In this document: one piece after another, positions 51,755-60,015 of the stretch
Layout: each line of letters starts with the position of its first letter
How positions within the stretch are numbered: the first letter of the stretch is position 1
NCBI RefSeq assembly: GCF_000284295.1
Contig: NC_017093.1
Span: forward strand, 2,604,001-2,668,000
DNA from: Actinoplanes missouriensis 431
GTDB taxonomy: Bacteria; Actinomycetota; Actinomycetes; Mycobacteriales; Micromonosporaceae
Length of the DNA: 64,000 nt
Direction of reading: 5' to 3'
Notes under the pieces: model-generated
The model's input: the letters and a program-made list of their open reading frames with translations, nothing else
Told to the model about the DNA's origin: nothing
The model's database searches: none
Made by a program: the position numbers and the translations under genes

Positions 51755-52186
51755 ATGAAGACGATCGCCACCGCCCAGATCACCTCCGACGTCCGGCCCC
51801 AGGCGTTCTTCGACCGCTGGGCCGACGTCGGCACCTGGCCGGAGTGGAACACCGACACCGATTGGGTACGCCTCGACAGCCCCTTCCGTGCCGGAGTCAC
51901 CGGCACGATGAAGCCGAAGGGCGGCCCGGTCACCCGGTTCGTCGTCACCGAGCTCGTCCCGGACCGCGCGTTCACCGACGTCTCCCTGCTGCTGGGCGCG
52001 CGGTTGACGTTCCGGCACCTGGTCGAGTCGCACGCCGGCGTCACCACGGTGACGGTCCGGGTCACCATCGAGGGCCCGCTCGCCTTCTTCTGGAACGTCG
52101 TGCTCGGCAAGGACATCGCCAAGGGCCTGAGCGGCGACCTCGCCCGCCTCGAGGAGGCCGCCCGCGCGGCCGGGGTGCCGGCGTGA
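51755..52186 (+). CDS. SRPBCC (START-like/polyketide cyclase-like) protein
   Basis: A 143-residue protein with the Bet v1-type fold: FFDRWADVGTWPEWNTDTDW at the N-terminus, a hydrophobic core, and a C-terminal helix KGLSGDLARLEEAARAAG. It binds a hydrophobic ligand that is not known. Its stop overlaps the GTG of the EVE gene (GTGA), and the MarR gene follows, so these three are an operon. Confidence 0.87.
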   Translation: MKTIATAQITSDVRPQAFFDRWADVGTWPEWNTDTDWVRLDSPFRAGVTGTMKPKGGPVTRFVVTELVPDRAFTDVSLLLGARLTFRHLVESHAGVTTVTVRVTIEGPLAFFWNVVLGKDIAKGLSGDLARLEEAARAAGVPA

Positions 52187-52587
52187 GGCACTGGCTCGGC
52201 GTGGTGTGCCGCGATCACGTCCGGCGGGGCGTCGACCGGGGGATCGCCCAGCTCGGTCACGGCAAACGCGCCGGGCTGGCCCGGCTCGCCGCCGGTGACC
52301 GGCTGGTCTACTACTCGCCGCGGACCAGCCTGCGCGACGGCGACCCGCTGCAGGCGTTCACCGCCCTCGGCGTGATCGCCGACGACGAGATCTGGCAGGC
52401 TGACGAGGGCGATTTCCAGCCCTGGCGGCGCCGCGTCGGCTACCTGCCCGGCGCGGTCGAGACGCCGATCCGGTCGCTGGGCCTGGACTTCACCGCCCAG
52501 CCCGGCTGGGGTGTCCAGCTGCGCCGCGGTCTCGTCCCGCTCGGCGAGGACGACTTCGGCCGGATCCACGCGGCCATGCGGGGGTAA
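52183..52587 (+). CDS. EVE domain-containing protein
   Basis: A 134-residue protein with the EVE fold (a PUA-like module). HWLGVVCRDHVRRGV opens the domain and LAAGDRLVYYSPRTSLRDGDPLQAFTALGVI forms the central strands. EVE proteins recognise modified bases in DNA or RNA, such as methylated adenine, and often act in modification-linked regulation or defence. Starting from a GTG coupled to the SRPBCC gene, it is followed 2 bases after by MarR. The ligand here is unknown. Confidence 0.87.
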   Translation: MRHWLGVVCRDHVRRGVDRGIAQLGHGKRAGLARLAAGDRLVYYSPRTSLRDGDPLQAFTALGVIADDEIWQADEGDFQPWRRRVGYLPGAVETPIRSLGLDFTAQPGWGVQLRRGLVPLGEDDFGRIHAAMRG

Positions 52588-52589
52588 CG

Positions 52590-53039
52590 ATGAGCCTGGA
52601 CACCCGGCACGACAGCGCCGACGAAAGCCCCGGTCTGCTGCTCTGGCAGGTCACCAACCGGTGGCAGGCCGCGCAGCGGGCCGCGCTGAAACCGTTCGAG
52701 CTCACCCACGTGCAGTTCGTGCTGCTGGCGACGCTCACCTACCTGCAGGAGTCGGGGGCGGTCACCCAGAAGGCCCTGGCCGGCATGGCCGCCACCGACC
52801 CGATGATGACCTCCCAGGTGCTGCGCACGCTGGAGGGCCGCGACCTGGTGCACCGGCCCCCGCACCCGACCGATCGGCGGGCGCGGGCGGTGGCCGTCAC
52901 CGAGTCCGGGCGGGAACTGGTCAACCGGGCCGTGGTCGCGGTCGAGGAGTGCGACGCGACGTTCTTCGCCGCTCTCGGCAGCGGCCTGCCCGCGTTCACC
53001 GCGGCTCTGCGCACGATCGCCGGGGCCCGGCGCGCCTAG
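52590..53039 (+). CDS. MarR-family transcriptional regulator
   Basis: A 149-residue winged-helix regulator. The central helix-turn-helix is in VTQKALAGMAATDPMMTSQVLRTLEGRDLV with the wing RPPHPTDRRARAVAVT. It is third in the SRPBCC-EVE-MarR operon. It may control its own operon or respond to a ligand that the SRPBCC protein binds. Convergent with grpB. Confidence 0.9.
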   Translation: MSLDTRHDSADESPGLLLWQVTNRWQAAQRAALKPFELTHVQFVLLATLTYLQESGAVTQKALAGMAATDPMMTSQVLRTLEGRDLVHRPPHPTDRRARAVAVTESGRELVNRAVVAVEECDATFFAALGSGLPAFTAALRTIAGARRA

Positions 53040-53070
53040 CGACCGGGGGAGAGGCCGGGCGGGCGCGAGA

Positions 53071-53640
53071 TCAGGCGTCGCTCGGGCCGGGTTCCCAGCC
53101 GGTCCGCTGGGCCCACTCGTCGGCACGCTGGATGATCTCCCAGCAGAACGGGGCCTTCGCATCGGTGTAGGCCTGCCCGTCGTGGCGGTGCTGCGCCGCC
53201 AGCGCCCGTTTGACGCGCGCGTAGCCGGCGGCCGCGCCCTGATCGACGCGCAGGAAGTCGCGGAACAACAGGGCGAACTGTTCCGAGAAGCTGCCCATCC
53301 GGCGCACGTGGATGTGGGTGCGTGGCCGGCCCGGCGCCTCCCTGAAGTAGCGCTTGGTGCGCTCCGGGTTCTCCGCCCGGTAGACCAGGCCCATGCCGAC
53401 GAGCCGATCACGGAACGGGCTCACCGGCTCCAAGCGATCGACCGACACCTGGATGTCGATGATCGGCTTGGCGGCGAGACCCGGCACCGACGTGGAACCG
53501 ATGTGATCGATACGCAGCGCCACGTCACCGAGGGCGCGGCGGAGCGCGTCGCCCATCTCGGCGAAGCGTGCCGGCCAGGCCGGATCGTGGTCGGCGATCC
53601 GGATGACCCGCCTGCCCAATTCATCGACGTCAGCGCTCAT
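53071..53640 (-). CDS. GrpB family nucleotidyltransferase-like protein
   Basis: A 189-residue protein of the GrpB/UPF0157 family, which has a minimal nucleotidyltransferase-like fold. The HIGSTSVPGLAAKPIIDIQVSV motif carries the Gly-Ser and Asp residues of that fold, and the RFAEMGDALRRAL helix precedes it. Biological role is not known; some members may modify CoA-related substrates. Upstream is the divergent CHASE3-like/receiver gene, with about 50 bases between starts. Confidence 0.86.
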   Translation of the reverse strand: MSADVDELGRRVIRIADHDPAWPARFAEMGDALRRALGDVALRIDHIGSTSVPGLAAKPIIDIQVSVDRLEPVSPFRDRLVGMGLVYRAENPERTKRYFREAPGRPRTHIHVRRMGSFSEQFALLFRDFLRVDQGAAAGYARVKRALAAQHRHDGQAYTDAKAPFCWEIIQRADEWAQRTGWEPGPSDA

Positions 53641-53692
53641 CGAATCATCGTAAGGGGCTAAGCGCACCCGGACGGCTGCCGAACGGTGAGGC

Positions 53693-55186
53693 ATGGCGAG
53701 GCAGGGGCGTTTGCGAGGACGGCAGTTCGGCGGACCGGCGTGGACCGGGTACCTCACCGGTGTCGGGGTGCTGATGCTGGTCGGGGTGGTCGCGTACCTG
53801 TGTGTCGGCGCGGCTCTGGCACCGCGACAGGCGATCGACCGCACGCAGCACACCCTGGCCCTGCTCTCCGAGGTGCGGGGCGAGTTGGCCGACGCTCAGC
53901 GCGGGGAGCAGACGTTCGCTTTCACCGCCGACGAGCACTACCTGCAGCCCTACACCGACGCGGCGGCGCAGCTGCCGGCCTCCCTCGCGGCGCTGCGGGG
54001 CAGCGTCGGCGACGGTGCCGCGCAGCAGGCCACCGTCGACGCGCTGGACGCGGCGGCCACCGGCGCGGTTCAGGACCTGGGCAGGGCGGTCACCATGATC
54101 CGCACGAACGGCGCCGTCGGCGTCAGCCCCGTCGTGCTCGGCACGGCCGGCACCGAGCTGCTCGCAAACGCGCGCCAGCACCTCGACGTGCTGCAGGGCG
54201 AGCAGATCGCCCAGCTGCGCGCCCAGCAGCAGCGAGCCGCCGACGAGACCGCGACCGCCACCGCGGCGGTCGTCGGCGCCGCGCTGCTCGGGTTCCTGCT
54301 GCTCACCGCGCGGGCCTGGTGGAGTGCCCGGTCCACGACGGTCCCGGCCGCGAGCGTCGACGCGGCCCCGTCGGTCGTTGCCGACGAGCTGTGGCACGCT
54401 CCGCTGCGCGTGCTGCTGGCCGAGGACGAGCAGGTCAACCAGCAGGTGGCCCAGTTCATGCTGGGCAAGCTCGGGCACCGGGTGGACACGGTCGCCAACG
54501 GTCTGGAGGCCGTCCAGGCGCTGCGCACCACGGAGTACGACGTGGTGCTGATGGACGTGCAGATGCCGGTGCTCGACGGCCTGGACGCCACCCGCCTGAT
54601 CCGCGCGGACCTGCCGGCCGACCGGCAGCCGCACATCATCGCGATGACCGCCAGCGTGCGCGTCGAGGACCGGACCGCGTGCCGTGCCGCCGGCATGAAC
54701 GACTACCTGTCGAAGCCGATCCGGTGCCCCGAGCTGACCGCCGCGCTGACCCCGCTGCTGCTCACCGGCTCCGACGAGCCGGCGGCCGAGGCGGAATCGC
54801 CGGTGGCCGGCGCCGATCGGGGCGCCGACATCCGGGCGCGGATGGCCGACATCAGCGACGGGGAGCCGACCGGGGCGGAGCGGCAGTTGCTGGCCCGGCT
54901 GCTGACATCGTTCAACCGGCGGATGCCGGGCGGGATCGACGAGCTCGCCGGCCACATCACCGCCGGGGACGTCACCGCCGTCCAGCATCAAGCGCACGCG
55001 CTGAAGGGATCCGCGACGAACATCGGCGTCACCGGTCTCGCCCACCTGTTCGCCGAGGTGGAGGCGAACGCCCGCGTCGGCCACCTGCCGGCCGGCCCGG
55101 ACACGGTCCGCGCGATCCGCGCCGAGTTCGGCCTCACCGCCCCGGTGTGCGAGGACATCGCCCACCAGCTCGCCACGACCGGCTGA
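53693..55186 (+). CDS. Membrane receiver-Hpt phosphorelay protein without kinase domain
   Basis: A 497-residue protein. TM1 lies at about residues 18-42, then an extracellular CHASE3-like helical region (QAIDRTQHTLALLSEVRGELADAQRGEQ), TM2 at about 190-208, a linker, a receiver (about 238-355) with phosphoacceptor Asp at 288 (VVLMDVQMPVLDG) and Lys in YLSKPI, and a C-terminal Hpt domain (about 405-490) with phosphorylated His at 435 (HALKGSA). No HisKA or ATP-binding catalytic domain lies between the helix and receiver. It cannot phosphorylate itself and must receive phosphate from another kinase. Confidence 0.86.
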   Translation: MARQGRLRGRQFGGPAWTGYLTGVGVLMLVGVVAYLCVGAALAPRQAIDRTQHTLALLSEVRGELADAQRGEQTFAFTADEHYLQPYTDAAAQLPASLAALRGSVGDGAAQQATVDALDAAATGAVQDLGRAVTMIRTNGAVGVSPVVLGTAGTELLANARQHLDVLQGEQIAQLRAQQQRAADETATATAAVVGAALLGFLLLTARAWWSARSTTVPAASVDAAPSVVADELWHAPLRVLLAEDEQVNQQVAQFMLGKLGHRVDTVANGLEAVQALRTTEYDVVLMDVQMPVLDGLDATRLIRADLPADRQPHIIAMTASVRVEDRTACRAAGMNDYLSKPIRCPELTAALTPLLLTGSDEPAAEAESPVAGADRGADIRARMADISDGEPTGAERQLLARLLTSFNRRMPGGIDELAGHITAGDVTAVQHQAHALKGSATNIGVTGLAHLFAEVEANARVGHLPAGPDTVRAIRAEFGLTAPVCEDIAHQLATTG

Positions 55187-55219
55187 CCGAGCCGGTCGCG
55201 GGGGCGGCGCCGGTCGGTT

Positions 55220-55568
55220 TCATGTCCACGAGCAGGTGTCGCCGGCCTGGACGCGGCCCTGTCGTTGCACGGTGGCCATCACCCCGAGGGTCATTCGCCC
55301 GGTGTCCCGCCGGGTCGTCGGCGGCGAAACGGCGGCCGTCGGGCAGCTCCACGACCGGAGCCGGGGCAGCGGCGTACCCCCGGAATTGGAACAGGCCCGG
55401 CATCCGCCGGAATCGGCGGGTGTTCTTGCCGCTGCCGAACTTGCCGTCCGGGTCGCGCACCGCCCACAGCCGATCGCCGTCCAAGCCCCGCTCACCCACC
55501 TGGGCAGCCGGTACCCTCTCGCCGAGCATTGACTTCACCGGATAACGACGGATCTCTGCGACCTTCAC
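55220..55568 (-). pseudogene. Decayed MOSC-domain protein
   Basis: The minus strand encodes the MOSC N-terminal barrel from a GTG at 55568 (VKVAEIRRYPVKSMLGE, then ERGLDGDRLWAVRDPDG, FRRMPGLFQF). After about 85 codons the frame changes and codes for the family C-terminus (TGRMTLGVMATVQRQGRVQAGD) up to a stop at 55220. The middle of a usual 250-280-residue protein, including the catalytic Cys region, is absent. A deletion joined the two ends out of frame. Confidence 0.78.
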
Positions 55569-55656
55569 GAGCCGACAGTAGGAAACCGTGTAAAGCCGGG
55601 GTGCGCAATCATCCATCTGACATTGATGTTCGGCTATAAATCGTCATGATGGATCC

Positions 55657-56178
55657 ATGTCGGGTGCCCCTCAGCAGTTCATCACGCTCCTGGGAGTTTT
55701 GATCGGTGCGCTAGCGACATTCGCTGGGACGACCTGGATCGAGCGGCTCAAGTGGAGAAGATCCGTTCAGACGAAATGGGATGAGAAAAGGTTCACCGCC
55801 TACGTCGAGTATGCGGCGGCCGTCAAGCGATACATAACCGCCCTCCGGCGAGTGGCGGGCGGTATGGGCCTGGACTCGATGGCCCACCCTCTCGATCGTT
55901 CCCGTGGCCTCCCCGAGATCGAGAACGCGGAGATGGAGAGGGCCGCGGCCTTCGAGAGCATCCTCCTTCTCGGCGATCAGCCTGCGGTGGATGCCGCACG
56001 CGCCTGGCACAGGACCGCGTGGGAGCTGGCCTTCATGATCCAGGGGATAACTCCGGCTGGAACCGAAGAATGGCGGAATGCGATGCAGAAAGTGTGGGCA
56101 GCGAGAGCCGAATTCTATAAGTGTGCGAGGCGGGATCTAGGGGTGCAGGACGTTGCTGTATACGACGACAAGAATTGA
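55657..56178 (+). CDS. Membrane-anchored hypothetical protein
   Basis: A 173-residue protein with a single N-terminal helix (FITLLGVLIGALATFAGTTWI) followed by a soluble all-helical region, RLKWRRSVQTKWDEKRFTAYVEYAAAVKRYITALRRVAGG. Short helical membrane proteins like this are common in actinobacteria and unassigned. Codons are slightly less GC-biased than usual. The ATG at 55657 is preceded by GGATCC only, so expression level cannot be judged. Confidence 0.6.
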   Translation: MSGAPQQFITLLGVLIGALATFAGTTWIERLKWRRSVQTKWDEKRFTAYVEYAAAVKRYITALRRVAGGMGLDSMAHPLDRSRGLPEIENAEMERAAAFESILLLGDQPAVDAARAWHRTAWELAFMIQGITPAGTEEWRNAMQKVWAARAEFYKCARRDLGVQDVAVYDDKN

Positions 56179-56370
56179 TTGGTTGAAGGATCGTCACCTC
56201 TGCGGCGCTTGCCAGCGCTCTTTCCGAAGATCATGGCAAACGGTGGTGTCTCGCAGCCTCGACGGCGACGCAGGCGATTCGCAGAGCTTCAGGCGCTTGC
56301 CACCGGAGGTGCTTCGAGGCCTTTGACTAGGCTGATCGGCATCGTCAGCCATCTCTGGAATCGAGGCCGC

Positions 56371-56844
56371 GTGAACTCCGGTGCCTTGCCCGCTACCGCC
56401 GACCCGTCCGCCGCGGACGATGCCCTGGTCGCCCAGCCGATCGGTTACTGGAGCGGCGCCGTGCACAAGGCCGTCATCAAACGGCTGCGCGACTCGATGG
56501 CCGGCATCGACGTCACACAGCCGCAGTGGTGGACGCTCACCCGGGTGGGCGCCGGTGGTGGGCTCACCCGTGAGGATGTCGTCGCGCAACTGGCGGACGT
56601 GGCGGACGGGCCCGATGAGGTGCCGCGCGCCGTCGACCAGCTGCTGCACCGTGGGTGGATCGACGCGGACGAGAGGGGCCGGCTGCGGCTGACTGACGCG
56701 GGACGGGCGGCGCAGGGCCGGGTACGGGACCTGGTGGCCGGACTACGAGCGCAGATTCACCAGGGAATCGCGGACGACGAGTATGTCGCCGCGCTCAAGG
56801 TCATGCGCCGGATGATTTCGAACATCGATTCCATGACCGGCTGA
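56371..56844 (+). CDS. MarR-like winged-helix regulator
   Basis: A 157-residue protein. YWSGAVHKAVIKRLRDSMAGIDVTQPQWWTLTRV is followed by a winged-helix region (LTREDVVAQLADVADGPDEVPRAVDQLLHRGWI) and a wing ADERGRLRLTDAG, which fits MarR-like regulators. The N-terminal extension of the open frame is unrelated, so I use the GTG at 56371 with GAGG 6 bases before it. Targets unknown; it is 33 bases upstream of the HAD gene. Confidence 0.72.
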   Translation: MNSGALPATADPSAADDALVAQPIGYWSGAVHKAVIKRLRDSMAGIDVTQPQWWTLTRVGAGGGLTREDVVAQLADVADGPDEVPRAVDQLLHRGWIDADERGRLRLTDAGRAAQGRVRDLVAGLRAQIHQGIADDEYVAALKVMRRMISNIDSMTG

Positions 56845-56877
56845 ACACGCGTTGACGCCCGTCACTACGCTGGCGCG

Positions 56878-57528
56878 ATGATCAACGGGGTGGATCTCGT
56901 CATCTTCGATTGCGACGGCGTGCTGGTCGACAGTGAGCGCATCGCCGTGCGCGTCAACGTGGACATCACCGCCCAGCTGGGCTGGCCCCTGACGGCGGCC
57001 GAGGTGATCGATCGTTTCATCGGCCGCTCCCACGCGTCCATCGCTGAGATCATCGCTGCGGAACTCGGCGCCGAGGCGGCGGCGACCTGGACAGACCGGT
57101 TCGAGACCGAGCTCCGTCAGGCCGTCGACGCCGAGTTGACCGCGGTGGACGGGATCGAGGAGGCGCTGGGCCGGATCACCGCACCGACATGCGTGGCGTC
57201 CAGCGGTACGCCCGAGAAGCTGCGCCACACCCTGGGCCGCACCGGCCTGTATCCGCACTTCGCCGGCCGGATCTTCAGCGCCACCGAGGTGCCCCGCGGC
57301 AAGCCGGCCCCCGACCTGTTCCTGCACGCCGCGGCACGGATGGGAGTGTCGCCGCAGGGATGCGTGGTGGTCGAGGACAGCCAGTACGGGGTGCAGGCGG
57401 CACGTGCTGCAGGCATGCGGTGCCTGGCGTACGCGGGCGGACTCACCGCCGCTGACCGTCTGCAGGGTCCCGGCACGATCGTCTTCGACGACATGCGCGA
57501 CCTTCCCGCCCTGCTCGACAAGATCTGA
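56878..57528 (+). CDS. HAD-superfamily phosphatase, beta-phosphoglucomutase-like
   Basis: A 216-residue HAD enzyme. Motif I is DCDGVLVDSE (residues 10-19), motif II Ser/Thr in ASSGTPEKL, motif III Lys in RGKPAPDLFL, and motif IV VVEDSQYG. The cap is alpha-helical, as in beta-phosphoglucomutase and phosphoglycolate/sugar phosphatases. It probably hydrolyses a sugar phosphate; the exact substrate is not clear. Start ATG follows AGCGCG with no clear ribosome site. Confidence 0.88.
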   Translation: MINGVDLVIFDCDGVLVDSERIAVRVNVDITAQLGWPLTAAEVIDRFIGRSHASIAEIIAAELGAEAAATWTDRFETELRQAVDAELTAVDGIEEALGRITAPTCVASSGTPEKLRHTLGRTGLYPHFAGRIFSATEVPRGKPAPDLFLHAAARMGVSPQGCVVVEDSQYGVQAARAAGMRCLAYAGGLTAADRLQGPGTIVFDDMRDLPALLDKI

Positions 57529-57577
57529 CACGGCTCCGGAAGAACATGGGCGAGCCTGGGACTGCCACTATGGACCC

Positions 57578-57817
57578 ATGGCGAACACGACTTCGGTCTA
57601 CGAGCGCACCCTGTCCGGCAGCGTGGAGAGGCTGACCGTCATGGCGTACCTCGGCCATGAGGAGGGTGACGCCGACGAGATCCGGGTGATCCACGACCGT
57701 GGTGGCGTCACCGTCGAGGACGGGATCGCCTACCACGGCCGGCAGGGCGTGGCCTGGCTGGAGGACCACCGCCGCGCCAGCCTCGCCGGGGGATACCGGC
57801 CGGCCCGACTCGGCTAG
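57578..57817 (+). CDS. Small hypothetical protein
   Basis: A 79-residue soluble ORF (MANTTSVYERTLSGSVERLTV, ending ASLAGGYRPARLG), with Gly/Asp-rich middle. Codon bias is high in GC at third positions. No family recognised. The stop converges on the SHOCT gene. Confidence 0.45.
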   Translation: MANTTSVYERTLSGSVERLTVMAYLGHEEGDADEIRVIHDRGGVTVEDGIAYHGRQGVAWLEDHRRASLAGGYRPARLG

Positions 57818-57880
57818 CCGGGCCGGATCCGGGCGCGGGCGGTGACCACGGTCCCGCCCGGCCTCCGGATTCTGCTGCCG

Positions 57881-58297
57881 TCACGCGACCGCCGTGGGGG
57901 CGCCGCGGCCGAGTGCTTCCGCCTTGAGCTGCTCGAAGTCGGCCGTGGTGATCGCGCCGGAGTCGAGCAGGGCCTTCGCCGAGGCGATCTGGTCGGTGGC
58001 GCTCTGCTTGCCGTCGCTCGTCGCAACCGACCGGATGTACGCCTCCTGCCGGCTCTGCATATCGGCCGCCGAGGCCAGCGCCCGCTCGTGCATGCCGGAG
58101 CCCCGGGCGATCAGGTAGACCAGCATGCCGATGATCGGCAGGACGATGATGAACAGCGTCCAGAACGTCTTGGCCCAGCCGCCGATGTCGCGGCTGCGGA
58201 ACAGGTCGCCGAACAGCCAGAAGAGGCACATGAACCAGGCGCAGAAGATGAAGAACTCGACAAGCGCCAGCAAGAATGATCCGTTGTCGTCGAACAT
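57881..58297 (-). CDS. SHOCT domain membrane protein
   Basis: A 138-residue protein with two N-terminal hydrophobic helices (LLALVEFFIFCAWFMCLFWLF and FWTLFIIVLPIIGMLVYLI, the PLDc_N-like pair) and a C-terminal SHOCT motif (ASAKALLDSGAITTADFEQLKAEAL). SHOCT domains mark short membrane proteins involved in oligomerisation; function unknown. A strong GGGAGG ribosome site fixes the ATG at 58297. Confidence 0.88.
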   Translation of the reverse strand: MFDDNGSFLLALVEFFIFCAWFMCLFWLFGDLFRSRDIGGWAKTFWTLFIIVLPIIGMLVYLIARGSGMHERALASAADMQSRQEAYIRSVATSDGKQSATDQIASAKALLDSGAITTADFEQLKAEALGRGAPTAVA

Positions 58298-58484
58298 GTG
58301 AGATGTCCTCCCGGGGAGCAGTGTTTCCCCAGTACATCGCCGACGGCCGATGGCGGCCTCATCCGCAATGGATTACTTCTCGGCTGTCTGTCAGAACGGC
58401 CTGATGGAGATCGCCGCCCGGGTCACGGTCTGCTGAACCGGGTGCTGCGCGAGACCGCCGGCGCGCCGCGGTGAGCTCGGCGCA

Positions 58485-59954
58485 TCAGGTCTGGTGCGCC
58501 GCGGCGGTCTTGGGCAGGGCTAGCATCGCCGCCGCCGCCAGGAGATAGGTGGCGACCTGCCACGGCATGACCTTGGCCAGGGCATGCCCGAACACCTCGG
58601 CCGGGTCGCCGCTCCCGGTCGACGACAGCGCGTTGAAGAAGACGGTGCCGAGGACGGCGACGCCGACCGCTCCGCCGATCTGGTTCACCGTGGACAGGAC
58701 GCCGCCCGCCGCGCCGGCCTGCCGCCCGGGGACCCCGGCCAGCACCACGTTGACCAGGATCGGGGCGCTCAGTCCCAGGCCGAGTCCACCGACGAACATC
58801 GCCGCGGCGAGCGACCAGTAACCGGGCGTGGCGCCGTCGCGGACCAGCCACCAGAGCAGCGCCTGGGAGGCGGCCAGGGTCAGCGACCCGGTGACCAGCA
58901 GGGCGCGCCCGGCCTTGGCCGCCAGAGCGACCCCGGCCCCGGAGGTGATCATCGATCCGATCGCGTACGGCAGGATCACCAGGCCGGTGTCCCACGCGGA
59001 CCGGCCCGTCCCGGCCTGCAGGTAGATCGACAGCGCCAGGAAGAACGACGCCAGCCCACCGAAGAACAGCACCGACGCGGCGAGTCCCGAGGTGAACGGG
59101 CGCACCGACAGCAGCCCGGGGTCCAGCACCGGCTCGCCGCCGCGACGGGCCACGGCCCGCTCGTAGCCGAGGAACCCGGCCAGCAGGGCGACGCCGGCGA
59201 CGAGCAGTGCCCATCCCCATGCGGGCCAGCCCCAGTCGCGGCCCTGGACCAGCGGCAGCAGCACGAGCAGGACCCCGGCCGCGGCCAGGGCCGCTCCGAC
59301 CAGATCCAGACGGGCCCGCACCGGGGCGTGGGACTCGGGCAGGACCCGCGCCCCGAGGGCCAGGGCCACGACGGCGACCGGGATGTTGATCCAGAAGATG
59401 GTGCGCCAGCCCAGCCCCCACAGGTCGGCGTCGACCAGCGCGCCGCCGAGCAGGGGACCGGCCACCGACGCCAGGCCCTGGACCGCGCCGTAGGCGCCGA
59501 ACGCCTTGGCCATCATGGCCGGTGCGAAGGAGGACCGGATGATCCCGAAGACCTGCGGGACCATGAAGCCGCCCGCCAGGCCCTGAACCGCGCGGACGGC
59601 GATCAGCACCCCGGCGGTCGGCGCCAGCGCGCACGCCGCGGACGCCACCGCGAAGCCCGCCAGCGACACGAGGAAGACCCGGCGGCGGCCGTAGTCGTCG
59701 CCGAGCCGGCCACCGGTGATCAGGCCGGACCCCAGGGCCAGGGTGTAGGCCGCGAGCATCCACTGCAGTTGCGCCTCGGAAGCGCCCAGGTCCCGGGCGA
59801 TGTCCGGGGCCGCGACGGTGACGATGGTGACGTCGAGCAGGTCCATGAACGAGGCGAACAGCACCACGAGCAACGCCAGGGAGGCGGCACGCCCGGCCAC
59901 GCGCGGCGGATCGGGGGAGTCCACCCGGGGAAGATTCTGCTGCGAAGAGGTCAT
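58485..59954 (-). CDS. MFS transporter, DHA2-type drug exporter
   Basis: A 489-residue inner-membrane protein with about 14 hydrophobic helices. The first helix region shows MDLLDVTIVTVAAPDIARDLGASEAQLQW, motif A GRLGDDYGRRRVFLVSL, and motif C-like GPLLGGALVDADLWGLGWRTIFWINIP. It likely exports a drug or lipid. The ATG is divergent from a WYL regulator with 61 bases between starts and an inverted repeat there. Confidence 0.9.
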   Translation of the reverse strand: MTSSQQNLPRVDSPDPPRVAGRAASLALLVVLFASFMDLLDVTIVTVAAPDIARDLGASEAQLQWMLAAYTLALGSGLITGGRLGDDYGRRRVFLVSLAGFAVASAACALAPTAGVLIAVRAVQGLAGGFMVPQVFGIIRSSFAPAMMAKAFGAYGAVQGLASVAGPLLGGALVDADLWGLGWRTIFWINIPVAVVALALGARVLPESHAPVRARLDLVGAALAAAGVLLVLLPLVQGRDWGWPAWGWALLVAGVALLAGFLGYERAVARRGGEPVLDPGLLSVRPFTSGLAASVLFFGGLASFFLALSIYLQAGTGRSAWDTGLVILPYAIGSMITSGAGVALAAKAGRALLVTGSLTLAASQALLWWLVRDGATPGYWSLAAAMFVGGLGLGLSAPILVNVVLAGVPGRQAGAAGGVLSTVNQIGGAVGVAVLGTVFFNALSSTGSGDPAEVFGHALAKVMPWQVATYLLAAAAMLALPKTAAAHQT

Positions 59955-59972
59955 GACGGCACTCTCGCAGCG

Positions 59973-59997
59973 GTAGCGGACACCGACTGACCGCTAC
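59973..59997. promoter_or_regulatory. Inverted repeat between MFS and WYL genes
   Basis: Arms GTAGCGG / CCGCTAC separated by 11 nt in the 61-bp divergent region. Candidate operator for the WYL regulator on both genes. Confidence 0.6.
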
Positions 59998-60015
59998 TTC
60001 TGACAGCCTCGCATC

